Translations under genes and position numbers: made by a program
Shown: positions 47,272-56,246 of the stretch, piece by piece
Position numbering within the stretch: the stretch's first letter is position 1
Layout of the letters: each line of letters starts with the position of its first letter
Assembly: GCA_041725935.1 (NCBI GenBank)
Contig: JBGRQD010000005.1
Coordinates: 1 to 64,000, forward strand
Reading direction: 5' to 3'
DNA from: Marivita sp041725935
GTDB lineage: Bacteria; Pseudomonadota; Alphaproteobacteria; Rhodobacterales; Rhodobacteraceae
Length of the DNA stretch: 64,000 nt
Notes under the pieces: model-generated
The model's input: only the letters and a program-made list of their open reading frames with translations
Told to the model about the DNA's origin: nothing
Database searches by the model: none

Positions 47272-48293
47272 GCCTCGACCTCCTCGGTCTCCTGTTCGCG
47301 CGCGCGGGTGGACTTGACGTGTTTGCGCAATGCGCGCAGCACCTCGGTCAACCCTTCCTTGGACACGCCCGACATGAGCATGACCTCGTGGCCCGCAACG
47401 CGTTCCAGCTCTTCTTTGAGGAACGCGCGTTCCTCGTCGTCCAGCGCGTCGAACTTGTTCAGAGCGGTGATGCGCGGCTTTTCGGCCAGACCACTCCCGT
47501 AAGCTTCGATTTCGTTGATGATCGTCTGGTAATCCTCAAGCAGCGTGCCCGAGGTGCCATCCACGAGATGCAGCAAAGCCGCGCAGCGTTCGACATGGCC
47601 GAGGAACAGATCACCCAGCCCCCTGCCCTCGTGCGCGCCTTCGATCAGGCCCGGAATGTCGGCCACGACGAATTCCGCGTTATCCACGCCAACAACGCCA
47701 AGGTTGGGATGCAGCGTGGTGAACGGGTAATCCGCCACCTTGGGCCGCGCATTCGACGTTGCGGCGAGGAAGGTGGATTTACCAGCGTTGGGCAGGCCCA
47801 GAAGCCCCACATCGGCGATCAGTTTCAACCGCAGCCAGATCGTGCGTTCCACGCCCTCCTGCCCGGCATTGGCACGGCGCGGTGCCTGGTTGGTCGAGGT
47901 CTTGAACCGCAGGTTGCCCCAGCCGCCGTTGCCGCCGCGCGCCAGCAGAACGCGCTGGCCCAATTCGGTCATGTCGGCGATCACCGTCTCTTCGTCCTCG
48001 TCGAGGATTTCAGTGCCGACAGGAACCTTGAGCACAATGTCCGCACCGTCTGCGCCGGTCCGCTGCCGGCCAGCGCCGGCACGACCGTTGTCGGCAAAGA
48101 AATGCTGCTGGTAGCGGAAGTCGATCAGCGTGTTCAGCCCGTCGACCGCTTCGGCCCAGACATCACCACCATCACCGCCGTCGCCACCATCGGGGCCACC
48201 GAATTCGATGAACTTTTCGCGCCGGAAACTGATGGATCCATTCCCGCCCGAGCCCGAGCGGATATAGACTTTGCAGAGGTCGAGGAACTTCAT
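47259..48293 (-). CDS. obgE: Obg family GTPase
   Basis: The 344-residue protein has the glycine-rich OBG fold (KVYIRSGSGGNGSISFRREKF, about 8-28, then GGDGGDGGDVW), and the G domain with GLPNAGKSTFL (G1), DIPGLIEGAHEG (G3) and LNKFD (G4). It acts in late ribosome assembly and stress control. The order rplU-rpmA-(GNAT)-obgE-proB-proA is a common alphaproteobacterial arrangement. Confidence 0.96.
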   Translation of the reverse strand: MKFLDLCKVYIRSGSGGNGSISFRREKFIEFGGPDGGDGGDGGDVWAEAVDGLNTLIDFRYQQHFFADNGRAGAGRQRTGADGADIVLKVPVGTEILDEDEETVIADMTELGQRVLLARGGNGGWGNLRFKTSTNQAPRRANAGQEGVERTIWLRLKLIADVGLLGLPNAGKSTFLAATSNARPKVADYPFTTLHPNLGVVGVDNAEFVVADIPGLIEGAHEGRGLGDLFLGHVERCAALLHLVDGTSGTLLEDYQTIINEIEAYGSGLAEKPRITALNKFDALDDEERAFLKEELERVAGHEVMLMSGVSKEGLTEVLRALRKHVKSTRAREQETEEVEAWRP

Positions 48294-48346
48294 GTGTCAG
48301 CCTTTGATCGAGCCCCTGCGCGGTCTACCGGATTTGCATCCGCGCG

Positions 48347-48892
48347 TCAGCCCATACGTTTGAGATAGGTCCAGGTTTTGACCGTTGTGTTGCGGGCGAC
48401 GGAAAAGGATTCCGCGTCGCCGATATATTCAAATCCGCAATGCGTCAGGACGCGGGCCGAGGCCGGGTTGTCCTGAAAGACGCTTGCGAACATCGTTTCG
48501 TTGCCAAGCGGGTTGGCCGTGACGAGCGCCTCCACCGCTTCGGACGCGAGGCCCGTGTTCCAGAACGGCGGCGCGACCCAGTACCCGACTTCGGACTGGT
48601 TGCGATCCATTCGCGCCAGCGCGATCACGCCCATCACCTCGGACCCGCCGCCGGCGGTTCCGTCGATGACCCAGACATCGTCCTCGCGGCTGGGCGACAG
48701 GCTGCGATCGACAAAGGCCTGCGCCGCGCCGGGCGGGAACGGATGCGGGATGGAGGTCGTCATCGTCGCCACGCGTTTGTCGCTGGCGTAATGATCGATC
48801 AATCCGACATCGGACAGTTGAACCGGACGCAGGCGGAATCGGTCCGCCTGAACGACTGGCTGGCTGAATTCAGTGATGGTCTCTACGTTCAT
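48347..48892 (-). CDS. GNAT family acetyltransferase
   Basis: From ATG 48892 (GAGGAGAG upstream) the product is 181 residues. It resembles the RimJ/RimL type: RFRLRPVQLSDVGLIDHYASD, GYWVAPPFWNTGLASEAVEAL and NPASARVLTHCGFEYIGD. It transfers an acetyl group to an unknown amine, perhaps a ribosomal or translation-related protein in view of the neighbours. Confidence 0.85.
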   Translation of the reverse strand: MNVETITEFSQPVVQADRFRLRPVQLSDVGLIDHYASDKRVATMTTSIPHPFPPGAAQAFVDRSLSPSREDDVWVIDGTAGGGSEVMGVIALARMDRNQSEVGYWVAPPFWNTGLASEAVEALVTANPLGNETMFASVFQDNPASARVLTHCGFEYIGDAESFSVARNTTVKTWTYLKRMG

Positions 48893-48997
48893 CTGCTCTC
48901 TCCTCATCGCAGATATAGGCAGGCCCCCGTCGAAACGGAATGGGGGACCGGCAGCGGTGCCGATCCCCCCAGATTTTCCAAAAACCTTAAGGTCGGC

Positions 48998-49267
48998 TTA
49001 CTCGGCGGCCTCCGCCGTTGGCAGAACCGAAATAAAGGTGCGGCCTTTGAGGCCTTTGTGGAAGGTCACGTTGCCGTCAACGGTTGCAAAGATCGTGTGA
49101 TCCCGGCCAATACCAACGCCTTCGCCCGGCCAGAATTTGGTGCCGCGCTGACGCACGATGATGTTGCCGGGGATCGCGGACTGGCCACCGTAGAGTTTGA
49201 CGCCAAGGCGGCGTCCGGCAGAGTCACGACCGTTGCGGGATGAACCGCCTGCTTTTTTATGTGCCAT
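48998..49267 (-). CDS. rpmA: 50S ribosomal protein L27
   Basis: The 89-residue protein starts MAHKKAGGSSRNGRDSAG and continues GVKLYGGQSAIPGNIIVRQRG, exactly the L27 signature. The N-terminal tail reaches the peptidyl transferase centre. It lies 12 bases after rplU. Confidence 0.98.
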   Translation of the reverse strand: MAHKKAGGSSRNGRDSAGRRLGVKLYGGQSAIPGNIIVRQRGTKFWPGEGVGIGRDHTIFATVDGNVTFHKGLKGRTFISVLPTAEAAE

Positions 49268-49279
49268 TGGTCAGTCTCC

Positions 49280-49915
49280 TTACTTCGATGCCAGTTCTTT
49301 GGCTTGTTCGATCCAGCCTTCACGCTCGATCCGGCCCTTGAAGGACAGCTTCTCGCCGAACTCTTCGACGTCCGTATCTGTCCAGGCTGCGATCTGGGCA
49401 AAGCTGGTCACACCGGCTTCGATCAGTTTCTTCTCGAGCGCCGGGCCAACGCCCGACAGCAGCTTGAGGTCATCCGCGCCGGAGGCTGTCGCCGCCGCTT
49501 CGGCCTTGGGAGCCGCGGCCTTCTTGGGTGCAGCAGCGGCAACGGCCACGCCTGCAACCGAACCCGAACCGATCGCTGCCTTGATGCCGGACTTGTCCGC
49601 ACCCGAAGCAAGGATGTCCGTCACGCGCACCAAAGTGAGCTTCTGACGGTGGCCCTTGGTCCGCTTGGAGCTGTGCTTCCGGCGGCGCTTGACGAAATTG
49701 ATGACCTTTTCGCCCTTGATCTGGTCCACGACCTCGGCCTGAACGGCAGCGCCGTCGACCATCGGTGCGCCGACGACAACCGTGTCGCCACCCAGCATCA
49801 GAATTTCATTGAACTGGACTTTCTCGCCTGCATCGGCAGCCAGTTTTTCGACGCGCAGTATATCGCCCGAATGGACCTTGTACTGCTTGCCGCCGGTTTT
49901 CATCACCGCGAACAT
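49280..49915 (-). CDS. rplU: 50S ribosomal protein L21 with a C-terminal helix-hairpin-helix extension
   Basis: From ATG 49915 the product is 211 residues, twice the usual L21. Residues 1-102 are L21 (MFAVMKTGGKQYKV and KRRRKHSSKRTKGHRQ). An Ala/Lys/Pro-rich linker follows (about 120-147), then a helix-hairpin-helix domain (DLKLLSGVGPALEKKLIEAG) of the kind that binds nucleic acid. The extension is seen in several Rhodobacterales and is not part of the L21 core. Its purpose is unknown. Confidence 0.95.
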   Translation of the reverse strand: MFAVMKTGGKQYKVHSGDILRVEKLAADAGEKVQFNEILMLGGDTVVVGAPMVDGAAVQAEVVDQIKGEKVINFVKRRRKHSSKRTKGHRQKLTLVRVTDILASGADKSGIKAAIGSGSVAGVAVAAAAPKKAAAPKAEAAATASGADDLKLLSGVGPALEKKLIEAGVTSFAQIAAWTDTDVEEFGEKLSFKGRIEREGWIEQAKELASK

Positions 49916-50018
49916 CGTGTCTTTTCCTTTGTCACCGCGTTCTGTGGCCCCGCTATGCGGTGTTTTCGGATCAGTGATCCACCTCGAACAGCGTGCCCCG
50001 TTCGGGACATCGTTATCA

Positions 50019-50050
50019 TAAAAAACAAAAGGCGGGACCGAAGCCCCGAC
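50019..50050 (-). terminator. Rho-independent terminator after the DUF2059 gene
   Basis: On the minus strand a CGGGGCTTCGGTCCCG hairpin (50048-50033) is followed by CCTTTTGTTTTTT. It lies about 58 bases after the stop of the DUF2059 gene and shields rplU. Confidence 0.8.
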
Positions 50051-50105
50051 TTTCATGTGCGCGGCTTTTGGAATCCCGTGCCGCATTTGTCAACGCGTTT
50101 CGCGC

Positions 50106-50927
50106 CTAGAGTTCCTGCACCTGCATTTCCAGCGCAACGGCGATGCCGAGCGCATAGGAAATGTCGTCATACATCTGGTTGAACCCCGCAAAGAGCGCCC
50201 GGTTCAGGGCGCGCCCCGCATCGGTGCGTGACAGTTCGGTGTAGTCTTCGACCACCCCGTCTTCGAGCGGACGGTAGGCCATGAGCAGGAACGCATAGAC
50301 CCATTCGCGCGTGTCGGCGCGGGTTTCATCCTCGGAAGACCAGACCTCGGTGAGGATGTCCGTCTCGCTCATCCGCAGGGCACCTCCATCCACGAGACCA
50401 AGATAGAACATATAATTGGCGTTGAGCGCCCCGACGAGGTTGGACTCCACCAAATCATTGACCGCGACGAAGTCGGAAATCGCTTCGAGCGGCTCAGAAG
50501 ACGTACCCCTCAGGTCGAGATAGGCGGCGCGGGCTGCGTCCTCGATCTCCTGTTCGCGCATCGCGCTGCGGGCGCTGAGTTCTAGGCTGACGATCTGCTG
50601 TCCGGTCTCGGAGGTGAAGAACGCCATCAGGTCTTCTGTCTCGGCATCGCCGAACTCGGCCGCGAACACCTCCTGCACCGTCGCCAGCATGCGCTCGGGA
50701 TCGTAAATCCGGTCGACCGTGGCGCTCCAGCCTGCGGACCCGCCGCCCGGCACCATGTCGTCGGCAAGCGTCTCGCCGTATTCCATGCCCTCTTCGCGCA
50801 TGATCTGCACGATCTGCGGCACACCGAGCGCGTCCAAGAGGTCGTTCGTCGGCGTGGCCCATGCCGGCAGGGACCACGTGCACACCGCCAATCCGGTTGC
50901 CGCCACCTTCAACATATTCGCGAACAT
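50106..50927 (-). CDS. Exported DUF2059-domain protein
   Basis: From ATG 50927 (AGGAGGGTCGGA upstream) the product is 273 residues with a signal peptide (LKVAATGLAVCTWSLPAWA, first 24 residues). The mature part is helical and contains the DUF2059 pattern EVFAAEFGDAETEDLMAFFTSETGQQIV. The family is periplasmic and of unknown function. It is monocistronic, with its own terminator. Confidence 0.8.
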   Translation of the reverse strand: MFANMLKVAATGLAVCTWSLPAWATPTNDLLDALGVPQIVQIMREEGMEYGETLADDMVPGGGSAGWSATVDRIYDPERMLATVQEVFAAEFGDAETEDLMAFFTSETGQQIVSLELSARSAMREQEIEDAARAAYLDLRGTSSEPLEAISDFVAVNDLVESNLVGALNANYMFYLGLVDGGALRMSETDILTEVWSSEDETRADTREWVYAFLLMAYRPLEDGVVEDYTELSRTDAGRALNRALFAGFNQMYDDISYALGIAVALEMQVQEL

Positions 50928-51074
50928 TCCGACCCTCCTAGCCTGTCTGATCATACCTATGCCGACACCGCGCCAATTCCAACCCGCAGGCGCGAACAGG
51001 ATCGCACACATTTGGAGTGAAATAGAGGTTGCACAGGTCTGACGCAAAAGCTAAACGCCCCTCCAGATCCCCGC

Positions 51075-51164
51075 GGAGAGGTGCCGGAGTGGTCGAACGG
51101 GGCGGTCTCGAAAACCGTTGACCCTGCAAGGGGTCCCAGGGTTCGAATCCCTGTCTCTCCGCCA
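51075..51164 (+). tRNA. tRNA-Ser (anticodon CGA)
   Basis: A 90-base class II tRNA with encoded CCA (51162-51164). The acceptor stem pairs GGAGAGG with TCTCTCC, the anticodon loop is CTCGAAA (anticodon CGA), a long variable arm follows, and the T arm reads GGGTTCGAATCCC. Confidence 0.96.
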
Positions 51165-51515
51165 CTTTCTCGTGGCATATTCCGGACTTATGCGGTCAAT
51201 CGCAGGGCGTTGGCTAACCTGTGCCATCGGCCTTTGCACTCCGTCGGGAGTTGTTCCTTGAGGCGCGGCATGGGTGTGCAACCCGATGCTTTCCTATGTC
51301 TGGCGCCTGTCTGGTTTGCACCAGTGCCGCCGAAAGCGCAGTTGCACCAGCGCGGTCTCTAATGAAACATACCGATATTCTCCATTTTGGATGACGCAGA
51401 TCGGATCGCTCGCGCAGTTAGGCTAAAGTAGAATACAGTAATCTCAAGTCTGGCGGCTGGACCTGCGATCATGGGTCACGCAAATCATTGCAAACAAGCG
51501 CAGGGCTGATCAAAC
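51165..51515. other. Gene-free stretch after tRNA-Ser
   Basis: About 350 bases with no supported gene. Apparent frames cross the tRNA and are not coding. The last part (51360-51480) is more AT-rich and includes GATATTCTCC and TAGAATACAG, a likely promoter region for the following envelope gene. No structured RNA is recognised. Confidence 0.5.
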
Positions 51516-52949
51516 ATGACACACTCCATCGGCACTTTTCCATTTCGGCCTTTGACCACACTCGCCAGCCTGATGGTCGCGGCAGTGTTCGGCGTTTCAA
51601 CGGCAGCAGCGGACAGCCTGAGCGGAACCGCACTGATCCGAGAACGCATCGCGCTGCCTCCCGGCGTGGTTTTCGAGGCGGTGATCGAAGACGTGGCCCG
51701 GGCCGGTGCGCCTGCAGCCGTGCTTGGCCGAACCGTGATCGAAAACGCCGGGCAGTCGCCGTTCGACTTCACCATCGACTACGACGCGACAGACCTCGAC
51801 CCGCGTGCCATGTATTCCCTGCGTGCCAGCGTCCGGCATGACGGGCAGTTGCTGTTCATCACCGACACGATCACCCCTGTCCTGCAAAGGGGAGATCCAG
51901 AGACCGTGGAGGTGGTCCTGAAAATGGTGCCGCAACCCGAGACCAGTGCCATACCTGCGCTGGGAGCCCACGGCCTGCGCCTGCCCGCGACGTTCAAGGG
52001 CACCCTGCCCTGTGCCGATTGCGAGGGCATCCGCCATCACCTTGACCTCTGGCCTGCGCAATATTACCACCTCCGGCGCGACTGGCTGGGCGGGACAGAC
52101 GGCACCCTGCGCCGTGACGAGATCGGGCGCTGGTATGCCGATCCGGAACGTGACGCGATCGTTCTTTATGGCGCGTCAGAGATGCCGCTGTTCTGGCAGA
52201 TCACAGGTCCAGACACCCTGCGCCAGATGGACATGGCCGGGGCGCCTATCGTGTCCGAACTGGACTACACCCTGACCAGCGACGGATCGCTGGACCCGAC
52301 CCCACTTCAAGCGACGTTTCTGCTGGGTCAGATGACCTACATGGCCGATGCCGCCCTTTTCGAGGAATGCCTTTCCGGCGTCCGCTATCCCGTGGCGCAG
52401 GAGGGGGATTACCTCGCGCTGGAACGCGCCTATCTCGACGCCGCACCCACGCCCGGTGCGCCACTCAAGGTTCATGTCGAAGGCGGGCTGGACCTGCGCC
52501 CGGCGATGGAGGGGCCCGACCGCATGAGCCTTGTGGTAGACCGCTTCATCAAGGTGATACCGGGCGAGTCCTGCGCGCCGCGTGAGTCGACAGCCTCCCT
52601 GACCGACACCTACTGGCGGATCGACACGCTACTCGGCGACGCCGTGGCCCCAATGGAAAACCGGCGCGAACCGCATCTCGTTTTGCAAAGCGGCCCCGAC
52701 AGCCGTTTCCGCGCCACGGTCGGATGTAACCAGATGATCGGACGCTATGTGGCAGACGGCGACGCTCTTGCCTTCGAAGGTGCGGCGAGCACGAGGATGG
52801 CCTGTCCACCGCCGCTTGACGCGCTTGAACGGCAATTGCTGGATGTGCTGAACCGCACGTCGGGAATGCTGCTGGACGGGCAGACGCTGGACCTGATCGA
52901 CACCGCAGGCGCACCGCTCGCACGCCTGTCCGCCGTCTATCTGCGCTGA
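51516..52949 (+). CDS. Exported three-domain envelope protein (YbaY/YscW-like, NlpE-like, META)
   Basis: The 477-residue precursor has a signal peptide (about 1-32). Residues about 35-140 match the YbaY/YscW beta-sandwich (SGTALIRERIALPPGVVFEAVIEDV). Residues about 150-250 match NlpE with its CxxC in FKGTLPCADCEGI, and residues about 355-477 are a META/HslJ domain (TYWRIDTLL, ATVGCNQMIGRYVADG). All three are outer-envelope, stress-related domains. No lipobox Cys follows the signal peptide, so it is probably periplasmic. Domain boundaries are approximate. Confidence 0.8.
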   Translation: MTHSIGTFPFRPLTTLASLMVAAVFGVSTAAADSLSGTALIRERIALPPGVVFEAVIEDVARAGAPAAVLGRTVIENAGQSPFDFTIDYDATDLDPRAMYSLRASVRHDGQLLFITDTITPVLQRGDPETVEVVLKMVPQPETSAIPALGAHGLRLPATFKGTLPCADCEGIRHHLDLWPAQYYHLRRDWLGGTDGTLRRDEIGRWYADPERDAIVLYGASEMPLFWQITGPDTLRQMDMAGAPIVSELDYTLTSDGSLDPTPLQATFLLGQMTYMADAALFEECLSGVRYPVAQEGDYLALERAYLDAAPTPGAPLKVHVEGGLDLRPAMEGPDRMSLVVDRFIKVIPGESCAPRESTASLTDTYWRIDTLLGDAVAPMENRREPHLVLQSGPDSRFRATVGCNQMIGRYVADGDALAFEGAASTRMACPPPLDALERQLLDVLNRTSGMLLDGQTLDLIDTAGAPLARLSAVYLR

Positions 52950-52986
52950 TCTCTGTATGTAGGAGCCACTGACCTGTCGTCCCCGC

Positions 52987-53775
52987 CTAGGCCCGCAAGC
53001 TGCGCACCACGCTGGTGCTCAGGAACAGAACCGCCGCCACGCAGACGATGGATGGCCCAGCAGGTGTGTCGAACACATAGGCCGCATTCAGACCGGCAGT
53101 CGCCGAAAGTCCGCCAATCGCCGCCGCCATCAATGCCATCTGTTCGGGGGTGCGCGACAGGTGCCGCGCAGCAGCGGCGGGGATGATCAGCATCGCCGCG
53201 ATGAGCAGCACGCCCACCACCTTGATCGCAACGGCCACGGTGATGGCCAGCGCGAGGGTCAGGATCAGCTGTTCGCGGCGCGGGTCGATGCCGCTGGCAT
53301 GGGCCAGTTCTTCGCTCAGCGTCGCGGTCAAAAGCGCCGACCAGCGCCACGCCATCAACCCCACGACCAGAGCCGCCCCACCCCAGATCACAACGAGATC
53401 CGACCGCGACACCGCAAGGATATCGCCGAAGAGATAGGCCATCAGGTCGATGCGGATGCCCGACAGGAAGGACACCGCGACAAGCCCGAATGCAAGCGCG
53501 GAATGCGCCAGCACCCCCAGCAGCGTGTCCATCGCATAGCCACGCCCCGACAGCACCGTCACCGTGAGCGCCATGGCCAACGCAACCGCCAAAGCGCCGG
53601 CAAAGATCGACATTTGCAGGGCCAGCGACAGGGCCACGCCAAGGATCGCCGCATGGGCAGTCGCATCGCCGAAATAGGCCATGCGGCGCCACACCACGAA
53701 GCTGCCGAGCGGAGCAGCGGCCAGCGCCACGCCCAGTCCCGCCAGAACTGCGCGGGTCATGAAATCATCGAGCAT
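52987..53775 (-). CDS. znuB: Zinc ABC transporter permease ZnuB
   Basis: The 262-residue product has about eight membrane helices and the ABC-3 family pattern, with RMAYFGDATAHAAILGVAL near the start and LSRTPEQMALMAAAIGGLSA near the end. It forms the channel for zinc uptake. Its ATG overlaps the TAA of znuC by one base. Confidence 0.95.
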   Translation of the reverse strand: MLDDFMTRAVLAGLGVALAAAPLGSFVVWRRMAYFGDATAHAAILGVALSLALQMSIFAGALAVALAMALTVTVLSGRGYAMDTLLGVLAHSALAFGLVAVSFLSGIRIDLMAYLFGDILAVSRSDLVVIWGGAALVVGLMAWRWSALLTATLSEELAHASGIDPRREQLILTLALAITVAVAIKVVGVLLIAAMLIIPAAAARHLSRTPEQMALMAAAIGGLSATAGLNAAYVFDTPAGPSIVCVAAVLFLSTSVVRSLRA

Positions 53776-54545
53776 TATTCGGCAGCCTCGGTCTTTTTGG
53801 TGTGATCGTGATGCACATGATCCTGGTCGCAGGTCTCGTCATGCGCGTGATCGTGTTCATGACGGTAAAGCGCCAGCGCGCCGCCTGTCCCGCTGCCGAA
53901 CAGGGCGCGGTATTCCGGCGCGGCGGACACGATCTCGGGGGTGCCTTCGCAACAGACATGCCCGTTGAGGCAGATCACACGGTCAGACGCGCTCATCACG
54001 ACATGCAATTCGTGACTGATCATCAGCACAGCGCAGCCCGTGCGCTGGCGCACCTGTTCGATCTGAAGGTAAAAGGCGGCAGAGCCAGGTTGATCCAGCC
54101 CCTGCGTCGCCTCGTCCAGCAGCAGCAAATCGGGTTTTTCGATCAGCGCACGGGCCAGCAGGACGCGCTGGAACTGTCCACCGGACAGGCTCGACATCTG
54201 GCGCTGCGCCAGGTTCGGCACCCCGGCCTGATCCAGTGCGAGCGCGCAATCGGCCTTGGACGGACCGCCGGGCAGGCGCAGGAACCGTTCGACGGTGATC
54301 GGCAGCGTGGGATCGATGTGCAGCTTTTGCGGCACGTAGCCGATCCGCAGGTCAGGAGCGCGGACAATCTCGCCGGTGTCAGGCCGCACCGCGCCGATCA
54401 AAGCCCGGAGCAGCGTTGTCTTGCCCGATCCGTTCGGGCCGACGATGGTGACGATTTCGCCCGCATCTATGGACAGGGACACGTTGCGCAACACCGTGTT
54501 CGCGCCATATCCGACGCTCATGCCGTTGACGGAGATCAGGCTCAT
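53775..54545 (-). CDS. znuC: Zinc ABC transporter ATPase ZnuC with His-rich tail
   Basis: From ATG 54545 the product is 256 residues: Walker A GPNGSGKTTLL, signature LSGGQFQRVLLARAL, Walker B LLLLDEATQGLD and the switch His in MISHELH. The last 30 residues are His/Asp-rich (HEHDHAHDETCDQDHVHHDH), probably a cytoplasmic metal-binding tail. The ATG lies in the TGA of zur. Confidence 0.95.
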   Translation of the reverse strand: MSLISVNGMSVGYGANTVLRNVSLSIDAGEIVTIVGPNGSGKTTLLRALIGAVRPDTGEIVRAPDLRIGYVPQKLHIDPTLPITVERFLRLPGGPSKADCALALDQAGVPNLAQRQMSSLSGGQFQRVLLARALIEKPDLLLLDEATQGLDQPGSAAFYLQIEQVRQRTGCAVLMISHELHVVMSASDRVICLNGHVCCEGTPEIVSAAPEYRALFGSGTGGALALYRHEHDHAHDETCDQDHVHHDHTKKTEAAE

Positions 54546-55060
54546 GCATCGACCTTTTCGGCGCAGCTTGGGCAGATGCCCTCGGCCTCGACCATGGTGC
54601 GTTCGATCTGGAAGCCCGCCGCGCGCGCCGCATCCCCCAAGGCACCGCGCGACGGGGTCGATTGCGCCTCGGCCACCGATTGGCACTTTCGGCAGATCAT
54701 GAAGGCGGGGGAATGCTCCGCGCCTGGGTGGGCGCAGGCGATAAAGGCGTTCAGCCGTTCGATCTTGTGAGCAAACCCGTTCGCGACAAGGAATTCCAGC
54801 GCCCTGTAGGCCACCGGCGGTTGCGATCCGAACCCGGCAGCGCGCAGCTTGTCGAGCATCTCGTAAGCGCCGATGGCGCGGTGTTCCTGCAACAGAATCT
54901 CGAGCGCCTGACGACGTACCGGCGTGAAGCGCAACCCGCCGGTCGCACAATGCGCCTCTGCTGCGGCAAGCGCAGAAGTGATACATCCGGCATGATCGTG
55001 CGTTTCAAATCCGACCGGATCGGTCGTATTGGGTTTTGCTGCCTCGTTGCCGCTTGTCAT
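54542..55060 (-). CDS. zur: Zinc uptake regulator Zur (Fur family)
   Basis: From ATG 55060 the product is 172 residues. The winged helix contains RFTPVRRQALEILLQEHRAIGAYEMLDKL; the metal-binding half has the HxH-type region in FIACAHPGAEHSPAFMICRKCQSV with one CxxC pair and GICPSC with another, the structural zinc site. With zinc it represses znu genes. A Zur box overlaps its own start codon, so it is autoregulated. Confidence 0.93.
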   Translation of the reverse strand: MTSGNEAAKPNTTDPVGFETHDHAGCITSALAAAEAHCATGGLRFTPVRRQALEILLQEHRAIGAYEMLDKLRAAGFGSQPPVAYRALEFLVANGFAHKIERLNAFIACAHPGAEHSPAFMICRKCQSVAEAQSTPSRGALGDAARAAGFQIERTMVEAEGICPSCAEKVDA

Positions 55061-55073
55061 GTTATTACATTTC
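55056..55073. promoter_or_regulatory. Zur box 1
   Basis: GTCATGTTATTACATTTC matches the palindromic alphaproteobacterial Zur consensus (GTAATGTTATAACATTAC, recalled) at about 15 of 18 positions. It overlaps the zur start codon. Binding would repress zur-znuC-znuB. Confidence 0.65.
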
Positions 55074-55086
55074 CTGTATTCGGCCT

Positions 55087-55104
55087 GTAACGTTATATAA
55101 TCAC
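55087..55104. promoter_or_regulatory. Zur box 2 over the znuA promoter
   Basis: GTAACGTTATATAATCAC is a weaker match to the same palindrome and contains TATAAT, a consensus -10 hexamer, directly upstream of znuA. The distance to box 1 is 31 bases centre to centre. Binding would block the znuA promoter. Confidence 0.6.
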
Positions 55105-55116
55105 ATGGAGACCCGC

Positions 55117-56166
55117 ATGTCCAGAAACCTCGTTCCGCTGACCCTGTCGGCTGCCCTTCTTGGCAGCGCAGCCTGGGCCGATGTGCCCCGCGTTGCCACC
55201 GATATCGCGCCGGTGCATTCGCTGGTCGCACGGGTGATGGACGGCGTCGGCGCACCCAGCCTTGTGGTCGCGCCCGGTGCATCGCCGCATGAATACAGCC
55301 TGCGCCCCTCGGAGGCCGAGGCCTTGCAAGAGGCGGACCTCGTGTTCTGGATCGGGCCGGACCTGACGCCATGGATGGAAGGCGCGATCGAAACCCTCAC
55401 GGGCAACGCAACCGTTACCGCGCTGATGGAGGTCGAAGGCACCATCGAGCTTCCCTTCCGCGAAAGCGCGCTGTTCGAAGCGCATGACCACGGGGAGGAT
55501 CACGCTGACGCGCATGGGCACGAGGACCACGCGGAGGCAAAGGACGCACATGACCACGATCATGCTCATGATCATGATCATGATCATGACCACGATGACC
55601 ATGGTCACGAAGAGCACGCGCATGACGATCACGGGCACGAAGGGCACGCACATGGCGCGCATGACCCGCATGCATGGCTCTCTCTGGACAATGGCGCAGT
55701 CTGGCTGAACGCGATAGCGGCGAAACTCTCTGCCGCAGACCCGGAAAACGCAGGCGCCTATTTCGCCAATGCCGCAGCGGCGCGAGAGGAGCTCGACACG
55801 CTTCGGACCGAGATCGAGCGCGTTCTCGAACCGGTGCGCGGCAGCAATTTCATTGTCTTCCACGATGCCTACCAGTATTTCGAAACGTCCTTTGATTTCC
55901 CCGCATCCGGCGCGATCTCGATCTCTGACGCGACCGATCCCAGCCCGGCCCGCATCTCGGAGATCCAGGCGCGGGTACAGGAGCAGGACATCAGCTGTGT
56001 GCTCTCCGAGCCACAATTCGATCCCAAGATCGTCGCGGCGGTGATGGGCGGTTCGGAAGCGCGGACAGGCGTTCTGGATCCGATGGGCTCCAATCTTGAA
56101 CCGGGACCGGATCTGTACAGCAATGTCCTGCGCAATCTTGCGGCTGCGCTTGCCGACTGCCTGTAA
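55117..56166 (+). CDS. znuA: Zinc-binding periplasmic protein ZnuA with His-rich loop
   Basis: ATG 55117 is preferred since GGAG lies seven bases upstream; ATG 55105 is possible. The 349-residue product has a signal peptide (about 1-21), the first ligand in PHEYSLRPSE (His58), a loop of about 60 residues (123-185) with alternating His and Asp/Glu/Gly, then the second ligand in DPHAWLSL (His185). The loop is longer than in many relatives and should collect zinc for delivery to ZnuB. It is divergent from zur-znuC-znuB. Confidence 0.95.
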   Translation: MSRNLVPLTLSAALLGSAAWADVPRVATDIAPVHSLVARVMDGVGAPSLVVAPGASPHEYSLRPSEAEALQEADLVFWIGPDLTPWMEGAIETLTGNATVTALMEVEGTIELPFRESALFEAHDHGEDHADAHGHEDHAEAKDAHDHDHAHDHDHDHDHDDHGHEEHAHDDHGHEGHAHGAHDPHAWLSLDNGAVWLNAIAAKLSAADPENAGAYFANAAAAREELDTLRTEIERVLEPVRGSNFIVFHDAYQYFETSFDFPASGAISISDATDPSPARISEIQARVQEQDISCVLSEPQFDPKIVAAVMGGSEARTGVLDPMGSNLEPGPDLYSNVLRNLAAALADCL

Positions 56167-56246
56167 CCAACCTTCCAAGTCTTGGTGCCGCGCGTCCGCC
56201 CCTTGCGGGCCTGAATGCGCGGCATCTCCACCCATACGAGCCGCAT

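Noticed and set aside
50938..51281. Frames with GDRDSNPGTPCRVNGF-like and FEPWDPLQG-like peptides
   Set aside because: They are translations across tRNA-Ser on the opposite strand.
55550..55680. Simple-sequence CATGATCATGATCATGA tract, considered as a tandem repeat element
   Set aside because: It encodes the His/Asp-rich loop of ZnuA in frame and is explained by protein function.
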